A model generated the notes under the pieces. That model did no database searches. It was not told the DNA's origin and saw only the letters and a program-made list of their open reading frames with translations. A stretch of 64,000 nt of DNA from Tibeticola sediminis (GTDB lineage Bacteria > Pseudomonadota > Gammaproteobacteria > Burkholderiales > Burkholderiaceae_C). How positions within the stretch are numbered: position 1 is the stretch's first letter; every line of letters starts with the position of its first letter. The stretch covers positions 496,001-560,000 of the forward strand of contig NZ_RKQL01000001.1 of assembly GCF_003843835.1 (NCBI RefSeq), written 5' to 3'. Of this stretch, positions 51,383 to 59,725 are shown in pieces. The position numbers and the translations under genes were made by a program.

Positions 51383-52363
51383 TCACTGCACCTGTGGCCC
51401 CACGGGGGGCTGCCCGACGGCGGGAACGAACAACTGCGTCGCTTCGATCGGGTCGAAGCGGTATTGCTGACCGCAAAATTCGCAGCCGACCTCGACCTGG
51501 CCTTGCTCATCGACGATGCTGCGTACCTCGTCTGCGCCGAGCGAACGCAGCATCTGCGCCACGCGCTCTCGGCTGCAGCTGCAGCCGAACCGCGGCCCGG
51601 ATGGCCCCAGCAGCGGCTCGAAACGCTCGATCGGTTCCTGCCAGAACAGGCGGCGCAGAATGGTCTCGCTGTCGAGCCCCAGCAACTCCTGGGGTGTGAG
51701 GCTCTTGGCCAGCATGGCCATACGCGCGTAGTCGTCGTCGGCTTCCTCGCCGTGCGCCCGCACGGGTGCCCCAACGGCTGCCGTGCCGCCCTGCGCCGGC
51801 AAACGTTGAATCAACAAGCCCGCCGCGACCCGGTCGTCGGCGGCCAACACCAGCGTCGTATCGAGCTGCTCGGACTGCCGCATGTAGTGCTCGAGCACCT
51901 CCGCGAGCCGCTCGAGCCGCCGCCCAGCCTCATCGACCAGCGGAACGAGCCCCTGGTAGGGCTGTTGCCCCGGCTGCCGCCCCTGCGGGTCCAGCGTCAC
52001 CGCGCAACGCCCGCGTCCGTGCTGGTTGACCATGGTGCTCAGCGTCGCGCCCTCGGGCACCTCGCCCACGAGCGTGGCGGTGGCGCGAAAACGCATGCCG
52101 GGCTGTACTTCCACGACCGCCAGCTTCACCGGGCCGTCGCCGTGGATCTGCAAAATCAGCGCGCCATCGAACTTGATGTTTCCATACAGCAGCAGCGCCG
52201 CGGCGGTCATCTCGCCAAGCAGGGCCCGCACCGGCGCCGGGTACGCGCCGGTCGTCGCGTTGGCCGCGCGCCGCTCAAGCACCTCTTGCCACGCCTCGGT
52301 CAAGCGGACCAGCATGCCGCGCACGGGCATGCCTTGGAAATGAAATTTGTGCAGTTCGGACAC
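51383..52363 (-). CDS. hslO: Redox-regulated chaperone Hsp33
   Basis: Hsp33 is a cytosolic holdase switched on by oxidation when zinc is released and disulfides form. The 326-residue protein has the start LHKFHFQGMPVRGMLVRL and IQIHGDGPVKLAVVEVQPG. The four zinc Cys are in RFGCSCSRERV and VGCEFCGQQYRF. The start at 52363 gives MSELHKFHF. It is 18 bp downstream of the gamma-carbonic-anhydrase gene, so the two are likely cotranscribed. Confidence 0.95.
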   Translation of the reverse strand: MSELHKFHFQGMPVRGMLVRLTEAWQEVLERRAANATTGAYPAPVRALLGEMTAAALLLYGNIKFDGALILQIHGDGPVKLAVVEVQPGMRFRATATLVGEVPEGATLSTMVNQHGRGRCAVTLDPQGRQPGQQPYQGLVPLVDEAGRRLERLAEVLEHYMRQSEQLDTTLVLAADDRVAAGLLIQRLPAQGGTAAVGAPVRAHGEEADDDYARMAMLAKSLTPQELLGLDSETILRRLFWQEPIERFEPLLGPSGPRFGCSCSRERVAQMLRSLGADEVRSIVDEQGQVEVGCEFCGQQYRFDPIEATQLFVPAVGQPPVGPQVQ

Positions 52364-52381
52364 GCAGCCGCCTTCTCGCCT

Positions 52382-52906
52382 TCAGGCGATTTTCTTGAGC
52401 CCCGCGCGAAAGCGCCTGGCGTTGTCGATGTAGTGCTGCGCGCTCTGGCGCAGTGCTTCGATTTGCTCGGGGCTGAGCGAGCGCACCACCTTGGCTGGGC
52501 TGCCCAGAATCATCGAGCCGTCGGGAAATTCCTTGCCTTCGGTCACGAGCGCGCCCGCGCCGACGAGGCAATGGCGGCCGATCTTCGCACCATTGAGCAC
52601 GACCGCCCCGATGCCAATCAGCGATTCGTCGCCGATCGTGCAGCCGTGCAGCATCACCTGGTGCCCGACCGTGACCCGCGCACCGATGGTCAGCGGCTGG
52701 CCAATGTCGGCGTGCAACACGCTCGCATCCTGGATGTTGCTGCCCTCGCCGATGGTGATGCTCTCGGTGTCGCCGCGCACCACGGTGCCGAACCAGACGC
52801 TCGCGTCGGCGCCCAGACGTACGTTGCCGATGACCTCGGCGCTGTCGGCCACCCAGGCCGAGGGGTGACATTGCGGAGAAATGCCGTCGAGTTCGTAGAG
52901 TGCCAT
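52382..52906 (-). CDS. Gamma-carbonic-anhydrase-like hexapeptide protein
   Basis: This 174-residue left-handed beta-helix protein of the gamma-CA/YrdA/PaaY group has hexapeptide repeats from [20 protein letters not shown] onward. The three metal His are in VLHADIGQP and [10 protein letters not shown], followed by [17 protein letters not shown]-terminal helix ends [10 protein letters not shown]. The group includes carbonic anhydrases and thioesterases, so the reaction is not certain. It is divergent from the DUF455 gene, with 46 bp between the starts. Confidence 0.9.
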   Translation of the reverse strand: MALYELDGISPQCHPSAWVADSAEVIGNVRLGADASVWFGTVVRGDTESITIGEGSNIQDASVLHADIGQPLTIGARVTVGHQVMLHGCTIGDESLIGIGAVVLNGAKIGRHCLVGAGALVTEGKEFPDGSMILGSPAKVVRSLSPEQIEALRQSAQHYIDNARRFRAGLKKIA

Positions 52907-52939
52907 GGGGGTGCGCGAAAGCGTAGAAGCCGGGAACTC

Positions 52940-52945
52940 TAGAAT
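52940..52945 (+). promoter_or_regulatory. -10-like hexamer of a probable leaderless transcript (DUF455 gene)
   Basis: TAGAAT, then TGTAGGG, then ATG at 52953. The seven-base spacing leaves no room for a leader with a ribosome site, although TAGGG could act as a very close one. Confidence 0.4.
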
Positions 52946-52952
52946 TGTAGGG

Positions 52953-53750
52953 ATGGAACTCCGACACGCGGCGCTGACGGCTCTTCAAACCGCCGATCCA
53001 GAAGAAAAATGCCAACTCGCCAGCGTGATTCGGGCACAGTTTGCGTCGTATTCAATAGCAATCGACCCCATCCCAGAGCCCCCGTCGCTGCCCGGCCGAC
53101 CGGCCCAGCCCCGGCTTGTGCCGCCGCCAGAGGTGCCTCGCCGCTCCCCGTTCACGCCCGAGGGCCGCGCCGCGTTGATCCACGCGGTTTGCCACATCGA
53201 ATTCAACGCCATCAACCTCGCGCTCGACGCCGTCTGGCGCTTTGCGGGTCTGCCCGCCGAGTACTACCGCGACTGGGTGCGCGTCGCCGCCGAGGAGGCC
53301 GAGCACTTCAGCCTGCTGCGCCGTCACCTGCAAAGCCTCGGCCACGACTATGGCGACTTTGCCGCGCACGATGGGCTTTGGGAGATGGCCGAGAAAACCC
53401 GTAACGACCCGGTGGCACGCATGGCGCTGGTGCCGCGCACGCTCGAAGCCCGAGGGCTCGATGCCACGCCCCTGATCCAGGCGCGGTTGCGGCAGGTGGG
53501 CACGCAGGACGCGCTCGAAGCCTGCGCGCTGCTCGACATCATCCTGCGCGACGAGGTCGGCCATGTGGCCATCGGCAACCGCTGGTACCGCTGGCTGTGC
53601 GCGCGCGACGGGCTCGACCCCCTCGCCCATTACAAAGGGCTCGCACGCACCCACCGCGCGCCCCGCCTCAAGCCCCCGTACAACGACGCTGCTCGCCGCG
53701 CCGCGGGGTTTACCGAGGCCGAATTGCAGGCGCTGCGAGACGCCGGCTGA
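52953..53750 (+). CDS. DUF455 ferritin-like protein
   Basis: This 265-residue protein of the DUF455 ferritin-like family has metal-ligand patterns in [33 protein letters not shown] and [34 protein letters not shown] is the typical pre-domain signature. The function is not known; the related MiaE protein is a di-iron tRNA hydroxylase. A partial family 2 repeat at 53051-53076 codes for YSIAIDPIP in the linker before that signature. It is convergent with xerD, with only 11 bp between the stops. Confidence 0.88.
   Translation: MELRHAALTALQTADPEEKCQLASVIRAQFASYSIAIDPIPEPPSLPGRPAQPRLVPPPEVPRRSPFTPEGRAALIHAVCHIEFNAINLALDAVWRFAGLPAEYYRDWVRVAAEEAEHFSLLRRHLQSLGHDYGDFAAHDGLWEMAEKTRNDPVARMALVPRTLEARGLDATPLIQARLRQVGTQDALEACALLDIILRDEVGHVAIGNRWYRWLCARDGLDPLAHYKGLARTHRAPRLKPPYNDAARRAAGFTEAELQALRDAG
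53051..53076 (+). repeat. Coding short repeat (family 2), partial copy in the DUF455 gene
   Basis: ATTCAATAGCAATCGACCCC followed by ATCCCA matches the left half of the copy at 1501 and is read in the same frame (SIAIDPIP versus SIAIIDHS). Only the left half is present. Confidence 0.55.
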
Positions 53751-53761
53751 GAGGCTGAGCT

Positions 53762-54706
53762 TCATCCCCGCGGATGATGCTGGGCGTGCAGCGTTTTGAG
53801 CCGCTCGCGGGCGATGTGGGTGTAGATGGTGGTGGTGGAAATATCGGCGTGCCCCAGCAGCAGTTGCACCGCGCGCAGGTCCGCGCCGTGGTTGAGCAGG
53901 TGCGTGGCGAACGCATGGCGCAGTGTGTGGGGTGAGAGCGGCGCGGTGATGCCGGCCTCGCGCGCATAGCGCTTGACGATTTGCCAAAACATCACCCGCG
54001 TCATCGCCGTACCCGGCCGCGCGCCGCTGGTGGTGACGAACAGGTCGTCGCTCTGGCGCCCACCGAGTAGCGCCTGGCGCGCCGACTGCAGATAGCGTTC
54101 GAGCCAATCTTGCGCCACCTCGCCAAACGGCACCAGACGCTCCTTGGCGCCCTTGCCCAAGACCCGCAGCACGCCCTCGCGCAGCCCGACATGGTGCAGC
54201 TTGAGGCCCACCAGCTCGCTCACCCGCAGGCCGCTGGCGTACATCAGCTCGAGCATGGTGCGGTCGCGCACACCCAGGGCGGTGCCCACATCGGGCGCGG
54301 CCAGCAGCGACTCGACCTGGGCTTCGCTCAGCGTGCGCGGCACACGCAAAGGCGTGCGCGCCGAGAGCAGTTTGAGCGTCGGATCGCGCTCGATGCGGCG
54401 TTCGCGCAGCGCCCAGCGGTAGTAGCGCTTGAACACCGTGAGCCGCCGGTTGGCCGAGGTGGCGCGGCTGCTGGCGTGGCGCTCGGCCATGTAGCGCTGC
54501 AGCCAGGCATCGGTGGCTGCATCCAGCGCCACGCCCTGGCCGTGCAGCCAGCGCGCGAGCTGCGTGAGGTCGCGCCGGTAGGCGGCCAGGGTGTTGGCGC
54601 TGAGCCCGTCCTCGAGCCACAACGCGTCGAGAAAAGCGTCGATGCCGGCATCGGGGGCGGTGGTGGCCGTGGTGGGCGGCGTGGCAGAACGGGTGGCGGC
54701 GGGCAT
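53762..54706 (-). CDS. xerD: Site-specific tyrosine recombinase XerD
   Basis: XerD with XerC resolves chromosome dimers at dif. The 314-residue protein has the SAM-like N-terminal domain (FLDALWLEDGLSANTLAAYR). The catalytic domain has Arg in YASGLRVSELVGLK, the HxxR box HTLRHAFATHLLNHGADL, LLGHADISTTTIYTHI with the nucleophile Tyr, and ARERLKTLHAQHHPRG at the end, typical of XerD. No integron or phage context is seen, so this is the housekeeping enzyme rather than an integrase. Confidence 0.94.
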   Translation of the reverse strand: MPAATRSATPPTTATTAPDAGIDAFLDALWLEDGLSANTLAAYRRDLTQLARWLHGQGVALDAATDAWLQRYMAERHASSRATSANRRLTVFKRYYRWALRERRIERDPTLKLLSARTPLRVPRTLSEAQVESLLAAPDVGTALGVRDRTMLELMYASGLRVSELVGLKLHHVGLREGVLRVLGKGAKERLVPFGEVAQDWLERYLQSARQALLGGRQSDDLFVTTSGARPGTAMTRVMFWQIVKRYAREAGITAPLSPHTLRHAFATHLLNHGADLRAVQLLLGHADISTTTIYTHIARERLKTLHAQHHPRG

Positions 54707-54737
54707 GCGCGTGACAGAGGCGGCAACGGGGTGCCGC

Positions 54738-54743
54738 TATGCT
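54738..54743 (+). promoter_or_regulatory. -10-like hexamer of a probable leaderless transcript (AEC transporter)
   Basis: TATGCT, then CGCATGA, then ATG at 54751. The spacing is seven bases and there is no ribosome site. Confidence 0.35.
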
Positions 54744-54750
54744 CGCATGA

Positions 54751-55662
54751 ATGGCAATGTTCTCCCTGCTGCTGCCCGACTTCACGCTGATTCTGCTGGG
54801 CTTCCTGGTCTGCCGTTACACCACCCTGGGCCGGCCGGTGTGGGTCGCGGTGGAGCAGTTGGTGTACTTCCTGCTGTTCCCGGTGCTGCTGTTTCAGTCG
54901 ATCACCCGGTTCTCGCTCGATGTGTCGGCGGCCTCGCAGCTGATTGCCGCGGGCCTGGCGCTGGGCGTGGTCGGCATCGGCATGGCCTGGGGGCTGCCCC
55001 ACCTGCCGGGCCTGGGGCGCCACCTGGAGGTGCGCAGCCATGCGGCCGCGGCCCAGGTGGCCTTTCGCTTCAACTCCTTCATCGGGCTGGCCCTGGCCGA
55101 GCGGCTGGCCGGGCCGCAGGGGCTGCAGTGGGTGTCGGTGCTGATCGGCGTGTGCGTGCCCTTGTTCAACGTGGCCGCCGTGTGGCCGATGGCGCGTCAC
55201 GGCGGCCACGGGCTGCTGCGCGAACTCGTGCGCAACCCGCTGATCGTCGCCACCGCCTCGGGCCTGGTGGCCAGCCTCTCGGGCTGGCACCTGCCGGCGT
55301 GGATCGAGCCGGCGGCCACCCGCATTGGCGCAGCGGCGCTGGCGCTCGGCCTCATGAGTGCGGGCGCGGGCATGCAGCTCGGATCGCTCTCGCAGGCCCG
55401 CGCGCTCGCGGCCTCGGTGCTGGCGATCCGCCACCTGCTGCTGCCGCTGGCGGCGTTCGCGCTGGCGGTGACGCTGCAACTGCCGCACATCCAGGCGACC
55501 GTGCTGCTGATTTTCTCTGCCTTGCCCACGGCCTCGAGCGCCTATGTGCTGGCGGCCCGCATGGGCTACCCGGGCGGCTATGTGGCCGCGCTGGTCACGC
55601 TCTCCACCCTGCTGGGACTGCTGAGCCTGCCGCTCGCACTGGAGCTCGTCCGGCGGCTCTGA
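54751..55662 (+). CDS. AEC family transporter
   Basis: This 303-residue inner-membrane protein of the auxin efflux carrier family has about ten hydrophobic helices. The pattern shows FTLILLGFLVCRYTTLGRPV at the start, FRFNSFIGLALAERLAG, and NPLIVATASGLVASLSGW at the start of the second half. LPTASSAYVLAARMGYPGGY near the end is a strongly typical AEC motif. Substrates in bacteria include malate and malonate, but none can be assigned. The stop TGA is the first base group of the following family 4 element. Confidence 0.87.
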   Translation: MAMFSLLLPDFTLILLGFLVCRYTTLGRPVWVAVEQLVYFLLFPVLLFQSITRFSLDVSAASQLIAAGLALGVVGIGMAWGLPHLPGLGRHLEVRSHAAAAQVAFRFNSFIGLALAERLAGPQGLQWVSVLIGVCVPLFNVAAVWPMARHGGHGLLRELVRNPLIVATASGLVASLSGWHLPAWIEPAATRIGAAALALGLMSAGAGMQLGSLSQARALAASVLAIRHLLLPLAAFALAVTLQLPHIQATVLLIFSALPTASSAYVLAARMGYPGGYVAALVTLSTLLGLLSLPLALELVRRL

Positions 55663-55822
55663 GAGGCTAAGAGGGAATTGGTCATGCCCGCTTTGACGTC
55701 CCAAAACACGCCAGAGGGCGTTGCAAATGCGCGCCGTAGCCCGAGCTACGGCTGTGCTTTGCGCCTACTCGGGCGCGTTTTGGGGCGCCCCTTCGGGCAC
55801 GCCCAATTCCCTCTCAGCCTCT
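55662..55822 (+). repeat. Inverted-repeat element (family 4), about 161 bp
   Basis: AGAGGCTAAGAGGGAATTGG at the left and CCAATTCCCTCTCAGCCTCT at the right form 20 bp arms with one mismatch. Further pairing continues inward (TGCCCG with CGGGCA). The core GTTGCAAATGCGCGCC, GTAGCCCGAGCTAC, GGCTGTGCTTTGCGCC has the same layout as families 1 and 3. It lies between the convergent AEC and cytochrome genes. Confidence 0.82.
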
Positions 55823-55863
55823 GAGGTGCGGCCGGCACCCAGCGATGCCGCCGGCATCCGGCC

Positions 55864-56604
55864 TCACTTCAGCTTCTGCGGCAGGTCGGCGTAGTAGGTG
55901 GCGAGCGCTTCGATCTCGCCGCGCGTGAGCTTCTTGGCAAAGGCGCTCATGCCCTTGGCTGCATCATTGGCACGCACGCCGCTTTGGTAGTCGAGCATGG
56001 TGCGCGTGAAGTACAAGGGGTTTTGCCCGGCCAAGGACGCCGCCTCGAACTTGCCGCCCGAGGCCTTCACACCGTGGCAGCTCGCGCAAGGCGTCAGCAG
56101 GCGCGTGGGATCGCCCTTGGTGACCAGTTGCTCGGCGCTGAGGCCGCCGCCCTTGGTGCCGGGGCGAGGCGTGCCGTCGTCACGCGGGGGCGTCTGCGCG
56201 GCGTAAAAGGCGGCGACGTCGGCCATCTGCTGCGGCGTCATCATCACCGCCACATCGTGCATCAGCGCGGCGCCTTTGTTTTCGCTACGCAAGCGGCTCT
56301 GGTAATCGAGCAGCATTTTCACGGTGTAGACGCTCTTCTGCCCGGCAAGGTGCGGCCAGTTCTGGGTGGGGGCGACACCGGTGTCGCCATGGCAGGAAGC
56401 GCAGAACAGCTGCTGGTTGACCACGCGGCCACGCTCGACATCGCCCTTGGGCAATGCGGCGAGGGCCTGCCGCAGGGCGGCGGGCGTCCAGGCCTTGGTA
56501 GCGGGTGTGGCCGCGGTTTCGTTGGCATGCGCCGATGTGTTCAGGGCTGCAGCCAACGCGAGCGAGAGGCCGGCGGCACGGGCCAGGGAAACGGAAGTGT
56601 TCAT
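55864..56604 (-). CDS. Dihaem cytochrome c (c4/FccA-like)
   Basis: This 246-residue secreted cytochrome has a signal peptide (SLARAAGLSLALAAALNTS, cleavage after AHA) and two similar haem domains, each with CASCH. They lie in LFCASCHGDTGVAPTQNW and LTPCASCHGVKASGG. Each is followed by a Met-containing helix region (MLLDYQSRLR, MLDYQSGVRAN). The layout fits cytochrome c4 or the dihaem subunit of flavocytochrome c. It is 13 bp after the flavoprotein gene and is the last gene of the five-gene respiratory operon, so it may be the partner that takes electrons from the flavoprotein. Confidence 0.9.
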   Translation of the reverse strand: MNTSVSLARAAGLSLALAAALNTSAHANETAATPATKAWTPAALRQALAALPKGDVERGRVVNQQLFCASCHGDTGVAPTQNWPHLAGQKSVYTVKMLLDYQSRLRSENKGAALMHDVAVMMTPQQMADVAAFYAAQTPPRDDGTPRPGTKGGGLSAEQLVTKGDPTRLLTPCASCHGVKASGGKFEAASLAGQNPLYFTRTMLDYQSGVRANDAAKGMSAFAKKLTRGEIEALATYYADLPQKLK

Positions 56605-56617
56605 CGGGTGCGGCCTT

Positions 56618-57976
56618 TCACGCAAAGCAGTCCGAGGTGAAGGTGCGCAGCCAGGCTTGCTGGTAGCGCGCGCCGAGCTTGAGCTGTGCCGGCGTTGCCT
56701 TGAGAGGGAGATAGCGACTCTTGCCGTTGATGCGGCCGATCTTGCCGTCGACAATCTTGAACACATCGGCCACGAACAGCCCGTAGTCCTCGCCAGCGAG
56801 GGCGTAGCAGGTGTTTTCCCACAGCGGCTCGGGCGCCTGGCGGCCGGCGAGTTCCTCGACGATGGCGCGTGCCACCACCTTGGCCTGCGTGTTGGCCGAA
56901 AAGCCGCTCTTGGGCATGGCGTCAGCAATGCTGGCGTCGCCAATCACATGCACATCGGGCAGCAGTGTGGACGCGAAGTTGCGGCGGTTGACCGGGCAGA
57001 AGCCCGAGCTGTCGGTCAGGCCCAGCGTCCTGGCCACCTGGCCGGCGCGCATGGGCGGGATGACGTTGATCACATCGGCCTTGATGACCTCGGCCTCGGT
57101 CTCGATGGTCATCTTCTTCGCGTCGATCTTGAGCGTACGCCCGCCGTCCTTGCCGCGGACCCAGCTCAGCATGCCGGGCTTGGCATGCTGCTTGATCTCG
57201 ACTTCGGCCTGCATCTTCTTCACATAGTCCGGCGGCAGGTTGAAGTTGTAGAGCCGGTTCCAACCGAGCAGCATGGTTTCGTCGGTCACGAAGCTGTCCT
57301 TCGGATCGACGATGATGACCTTGGCCGTGGGGTTGTGCTTCTGGAACCACTCGGTCATGAGCGAGGCGCGTTCATACGGCCCGGGCGGGCAGCGATAGGG
57401 GTTGGGCGGCGCAGCCAGGACGAAGGTTCCGCCCTCACGCATACCCTGCAGCTGCTTGGCCAGCAACGCGGTCTGCTCGCCGGGAATCCAGCCCGAGGGC
57501 ACGGCCGTTCGGGCCACGGCCTCGCTGTAGCCCGCGTAGGCGTTGTACATCAGCTCGATGCCCGGCGAGACGATGAGGCGGTCGTAGCCGATCTTCTGCT
57601 TGCCAGCCGTGGTGACGACGTGTGCCGCCGCGTCGACGCCGGTGACGGTATCAAAGACGAACTCGATGCCGTAGCGGCTCTTGAGCGCGTCGTAACTGAC
57701 GTTCAGGTCTTCCATCGAGACATGGCCGTTGAGCACCTCGGACGAGCCGTAGGGCCGCACATAGACCGGGTTCTTCTCGATGACGGTGACGCTGAGTTCG
57801 GGGTTGAACAGCTTGAGGTACTTGGCTGCAGTGGCACCGCCCACGCCGCCGCCGACGATGACGATACGGGCGCGGTTCTGTGCAAAGGCCAAGCTGGGCG
57901 CCGCCAGCACGCCGAGCGCACCCAAAGCCTGCCCGAGCCACGCGCGGCGCGTGGCGACATTCATGTTGTGCATCAT
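56618..57976 (-). CDS. fccB: Flavocytochrome c sulfide dehydrogenase, flavoprotein subunit
   Basis: FccB/SoxF oxidises sulfide in the periplasm and passes electrons to a cytochrome c. The 452-residue protein has a Tat signal (VATRRAWLGQALG) and the FAD motif IVIVGGGVGGATAAKYLKLF. The redox-active Cys pair is at Cys196 (YRCPPGPYERAS) and Cys390 (ENTCYALAG). VIGDASIADAMPKSGFSANT is typical. The Cys that binds FAD covalently in Allochromatium (TCYLSNEV) is replaced: the site reads VRPYGSSEV, so FAD should be held without a covalent bond. The start overlaps the stop of the cytochrome c gene (ATGA). Confidence 0.9.
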   Translation of the reverse strand: MMHNMNVATRRAWLGQALGALGVLAAPSLAFAQNRARIVIVGGGVGGATAAKYLKLFNPELSVTVIEKNPVYVRPYGSSEVLNGHVSMEDLNVSYDALKSRYGIEFVFDTVTGVDAAAHVVTTAGKQKIGYDRLIVSPGIELMYNAYAGYSEAVARTAVPSGWIPGEQTALLAKQLQGMREGGTFVLAAPPNPYRCPPGPYERASLMTEWFQKHNPTAKVIIVDPKDSFVTDETMLLGWNRLYNFNLPPDYVKKMQAEVEIKQHAKPGMLSWVRGKDGGRTLKIDAKKMTIETEAEVIKADVINVIPPMRAGQVARTLGLTDSSGFCPVNRRNFASTLLPDVHVIGDASIADAMPKSGFSANTQAKVVARAIVEELAGRQAPEPLWENTCYALAGEDYGLFVADVFKIVDGKIGRINGKSRYLPLKATPAQLKLGARYQQAWLRTFTSDCFA

Positions 57977-58467
57977 TTCGCTCCTTGGCCGGCGGCAGCC
58001 GGGTTCGACGGCTTTTGTGCGGCGAAGAACTCACCCATGGCCTTGAGGTCGGCGTCGGTGAAGCCCTTGGCCACATGGCCCATGAGGGTCGCGCTGCGTT
58101 TGCCTTCGCGGAAATCAACCATCGTGCGCACGAACTGCTGCACCGGCATGCCCGCGAGCGGTTTGAAATACTCGTCGCCGAGTTGACCGTTGGTGCCGTG
58201 GCAGGCCGCACAGCTGTGCGCCATGATGGCTGCGGGCACCGGCTTCGGGTTGAGCGCCGGGCTCGGCGCGGGTGGCGGCGGTGCGGCGGCGGCCGGATTT
58301 GCTGCGGCAACTGGGGCTACCGCTGGGCCAGCGCCCGGCGCGGTTTGCGCCAGCGCTTTGACGCTGAGCGACGCCATCAGCGTGGCGCCCAGAGCGACGG
58401 CCAGAGACCAGGCCGCGACGTCTCGCAGCGGCAGGCGGGCCGGGGGGAGAGAAAAAAGGTACGTCAT
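57973..58467 (-). CDS. Monohaem cytochrome c
   Basis: This 164-residue exported cytochrome has a signal-anchor-like segment (AAWSLAVALGATLMASLSVK, ending ALAQ), then a Pro/Ala-rich linker. One haem domain follows, with CAACH in MAHSCAACHGTNGQLGDEYF and Met-bearing MVDFREGKRSATLMGHVAKG. The domain resembles the haem units of flavocytochrome c and c553-type proteins. It overlaps fccB by four bases and is 24 bp after the second membrane subunit gene, so it probably links the dehydrogenase and the membrane complex. Confidence 0.88.
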   Translation of the reverse strand: MTYLFSLPPARLPLRDVAAWSLAVALGATLMASLSVKALAQTAPGAGPAVAPVAAANPAAAAPPPPAPSPALNPKPVPAAIMAHSCAACHGTNGQLGDEYFKPLAGMPVQQFVRTMVDFREGKRSATLMGHVAKGFTDADLKAMGEFFAAQKPSNPAAAGQGAK

Positions 58468-58491
58468 GTTGGGTTGACTCCTGCTCGGTCT

Positions 58492-59721
58492 TCAACGGGC
58501 CCAGACCCAAAAGCCCACGCCGAAATACAACAAGGTCCAGATCACCAGCAGGCTCACCGACCACTGGCCGATGCGGGTCACGCCCGCACTGGGCACGTAC
58601 GGCCCATCGCCCTTGTGCTGGCCGGCCTTCCAGGCCACGGTCAACAAATACGCCAGCGTCATGCCGCCGAGCACGCCGAAGGTGATGAAGAACAGCAGCG
58701 TGCTGTACCAATCCATGGTGATGCGGTAGTCCAGCGCGTTGTAGCCGTGGCTGCCCAGCAGCGTAACGAAGCGCAGCACCTCGCGCGAAGCGCCGACCAC
58801 GATCAGCGCCACGGCGCCGGCGCCAAAGATGGCGTAGCCCCAGAAACCCGTGTCGAGCTTCTCACGCAGTACCAGCGGCAAAGCAACCACGGCCAGCAGT
58901 GCTGCCAGCGCCATCCACATCCAGACCGAGCCAGCGAACCAGGCCATCTTTTCAGGCAGCGTCAGCATCCACACCGCGCCAATGACCACCGCCACCACTC
59001 CGCCCACTAGCATGAGCTGCTGCGCCAGCCCGCGCAGGAAGGCCAGATAGACGCCGTCAGATTCCTTGCCGCCTTGCAGATAACGGCGGTAGGCAAACAA
59101 CCACGCCCCCGTCACCGGCGCCGACAGCGCAATGAAGAACAGGAAGCGGGGCAGGTGCGACAAATGCAGGCTGCGGCCACTGGGGTCGATCTGGCCGTTG
59201 GGGGCATACCAGTCCATCCACTGCTCGGGGAACAGCATCTGATAGGTGAGGCTGTGCACGATCCAGCCTACCGCCAGCAGCAGCGCGAGGGACAACACCA
59301 TCCACCCGCCGCCCCGGCCACCTTCAGCCACGATGTCATGGTTCTTCCAGTAGAACACATACATCGCGATGTAGCCGGCGATAAGCAGCATGATGAAGCC
59401 GATCACCCACCAGGCCGAGAGCACGTTGGAGGTGTACCAGAACGGGTCGTAGATGACCTGCACGAACAACAGCGGCGCGACGCCGAGGACGATGGCCACC
59501 GACACCGCGATCTTGGCCGTGGTGATCATCGCAGCAGCCAGGCGGCGCCACTTCAGGTCGGTGCTAAAGGCGCCGCGCAGCGTGAGCGCAGCCGCCCCAA
59601 GCATGACCTGCACCGCAGCGATGTGCAGCGCGAAAGTGAGCACGCCCAGAATCAGGAACACCGCAGGGTGCGAGGGGACGCCCGCCTGGTCGCGCAACGC
59701 GTAGAGCATTTCAGGGGTCAT
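58492..59721 (-). CDS. Second membrane subunit, distantly CydA-like
   Basis: This 409-residue inner-membrane protein has about nine hydrophobic helices. The first helix holds His33 in VLTFALHIAAVQVMLG. The spacing is close to the CydA helix that binds haem b595 (ALTAMYHFLFVPLTLG in E. coli). VAPLLFVQVIYDPFWYTSNV, then WWVIGFIMLLIAGYIAMYVF parallels the next two helices of the neighbouring subunit. It does not look like a standard CydB. AAGGAG overlaps the end of the upstream gene, and the two are 4 bp apart. I suggest a CydA'-like partner; the family is not certain. Confidence 0.62.
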   Translation of the reverse strand: MTPEMLYALRDQAGVPSHPAVFLILGVLTFALHIAAVQVMLGAAALTLRGAFSTDLKWRRLAAAMITTAKIAVSVAIVLGVAPLLFVQVIYDPFWYTSNVLSAWWVIGFIMLLIAGYIAMYVFYWKNHDIVAEGGRGGGWMVLSLALLLAVGWIVHSLTYQMLFPEQWMDWYAPNGQIDPSGRSLHLSHLPRFLFFIALSAPVTGAWLFAYRRYLQGGKESDGVYLAFLRGLAQQLMLVGGVVAVVIGAVWMLTLPEKMAWFAGSVWMWMALAALLAVVALPLVLREKLDTGFWGYAIFGAGAVALIVVGASREVLRFVTLLGSHGYNALDYRITMDWYSTLLFFITFGVLGGMTLAYLLTVAWKAGQHKGDGPYVPSAGVTRIGQWSVSLLVIWTLLYFGVGFWVWAR

Positions 59722-59725
59722 GGCT

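Noticed and set aside
53762-54706. Possible phage or integron integrase
   Set aside because: The protein has the XerD layout and C terminus, and there is no attachment site, cassette array or phage gene nearby.
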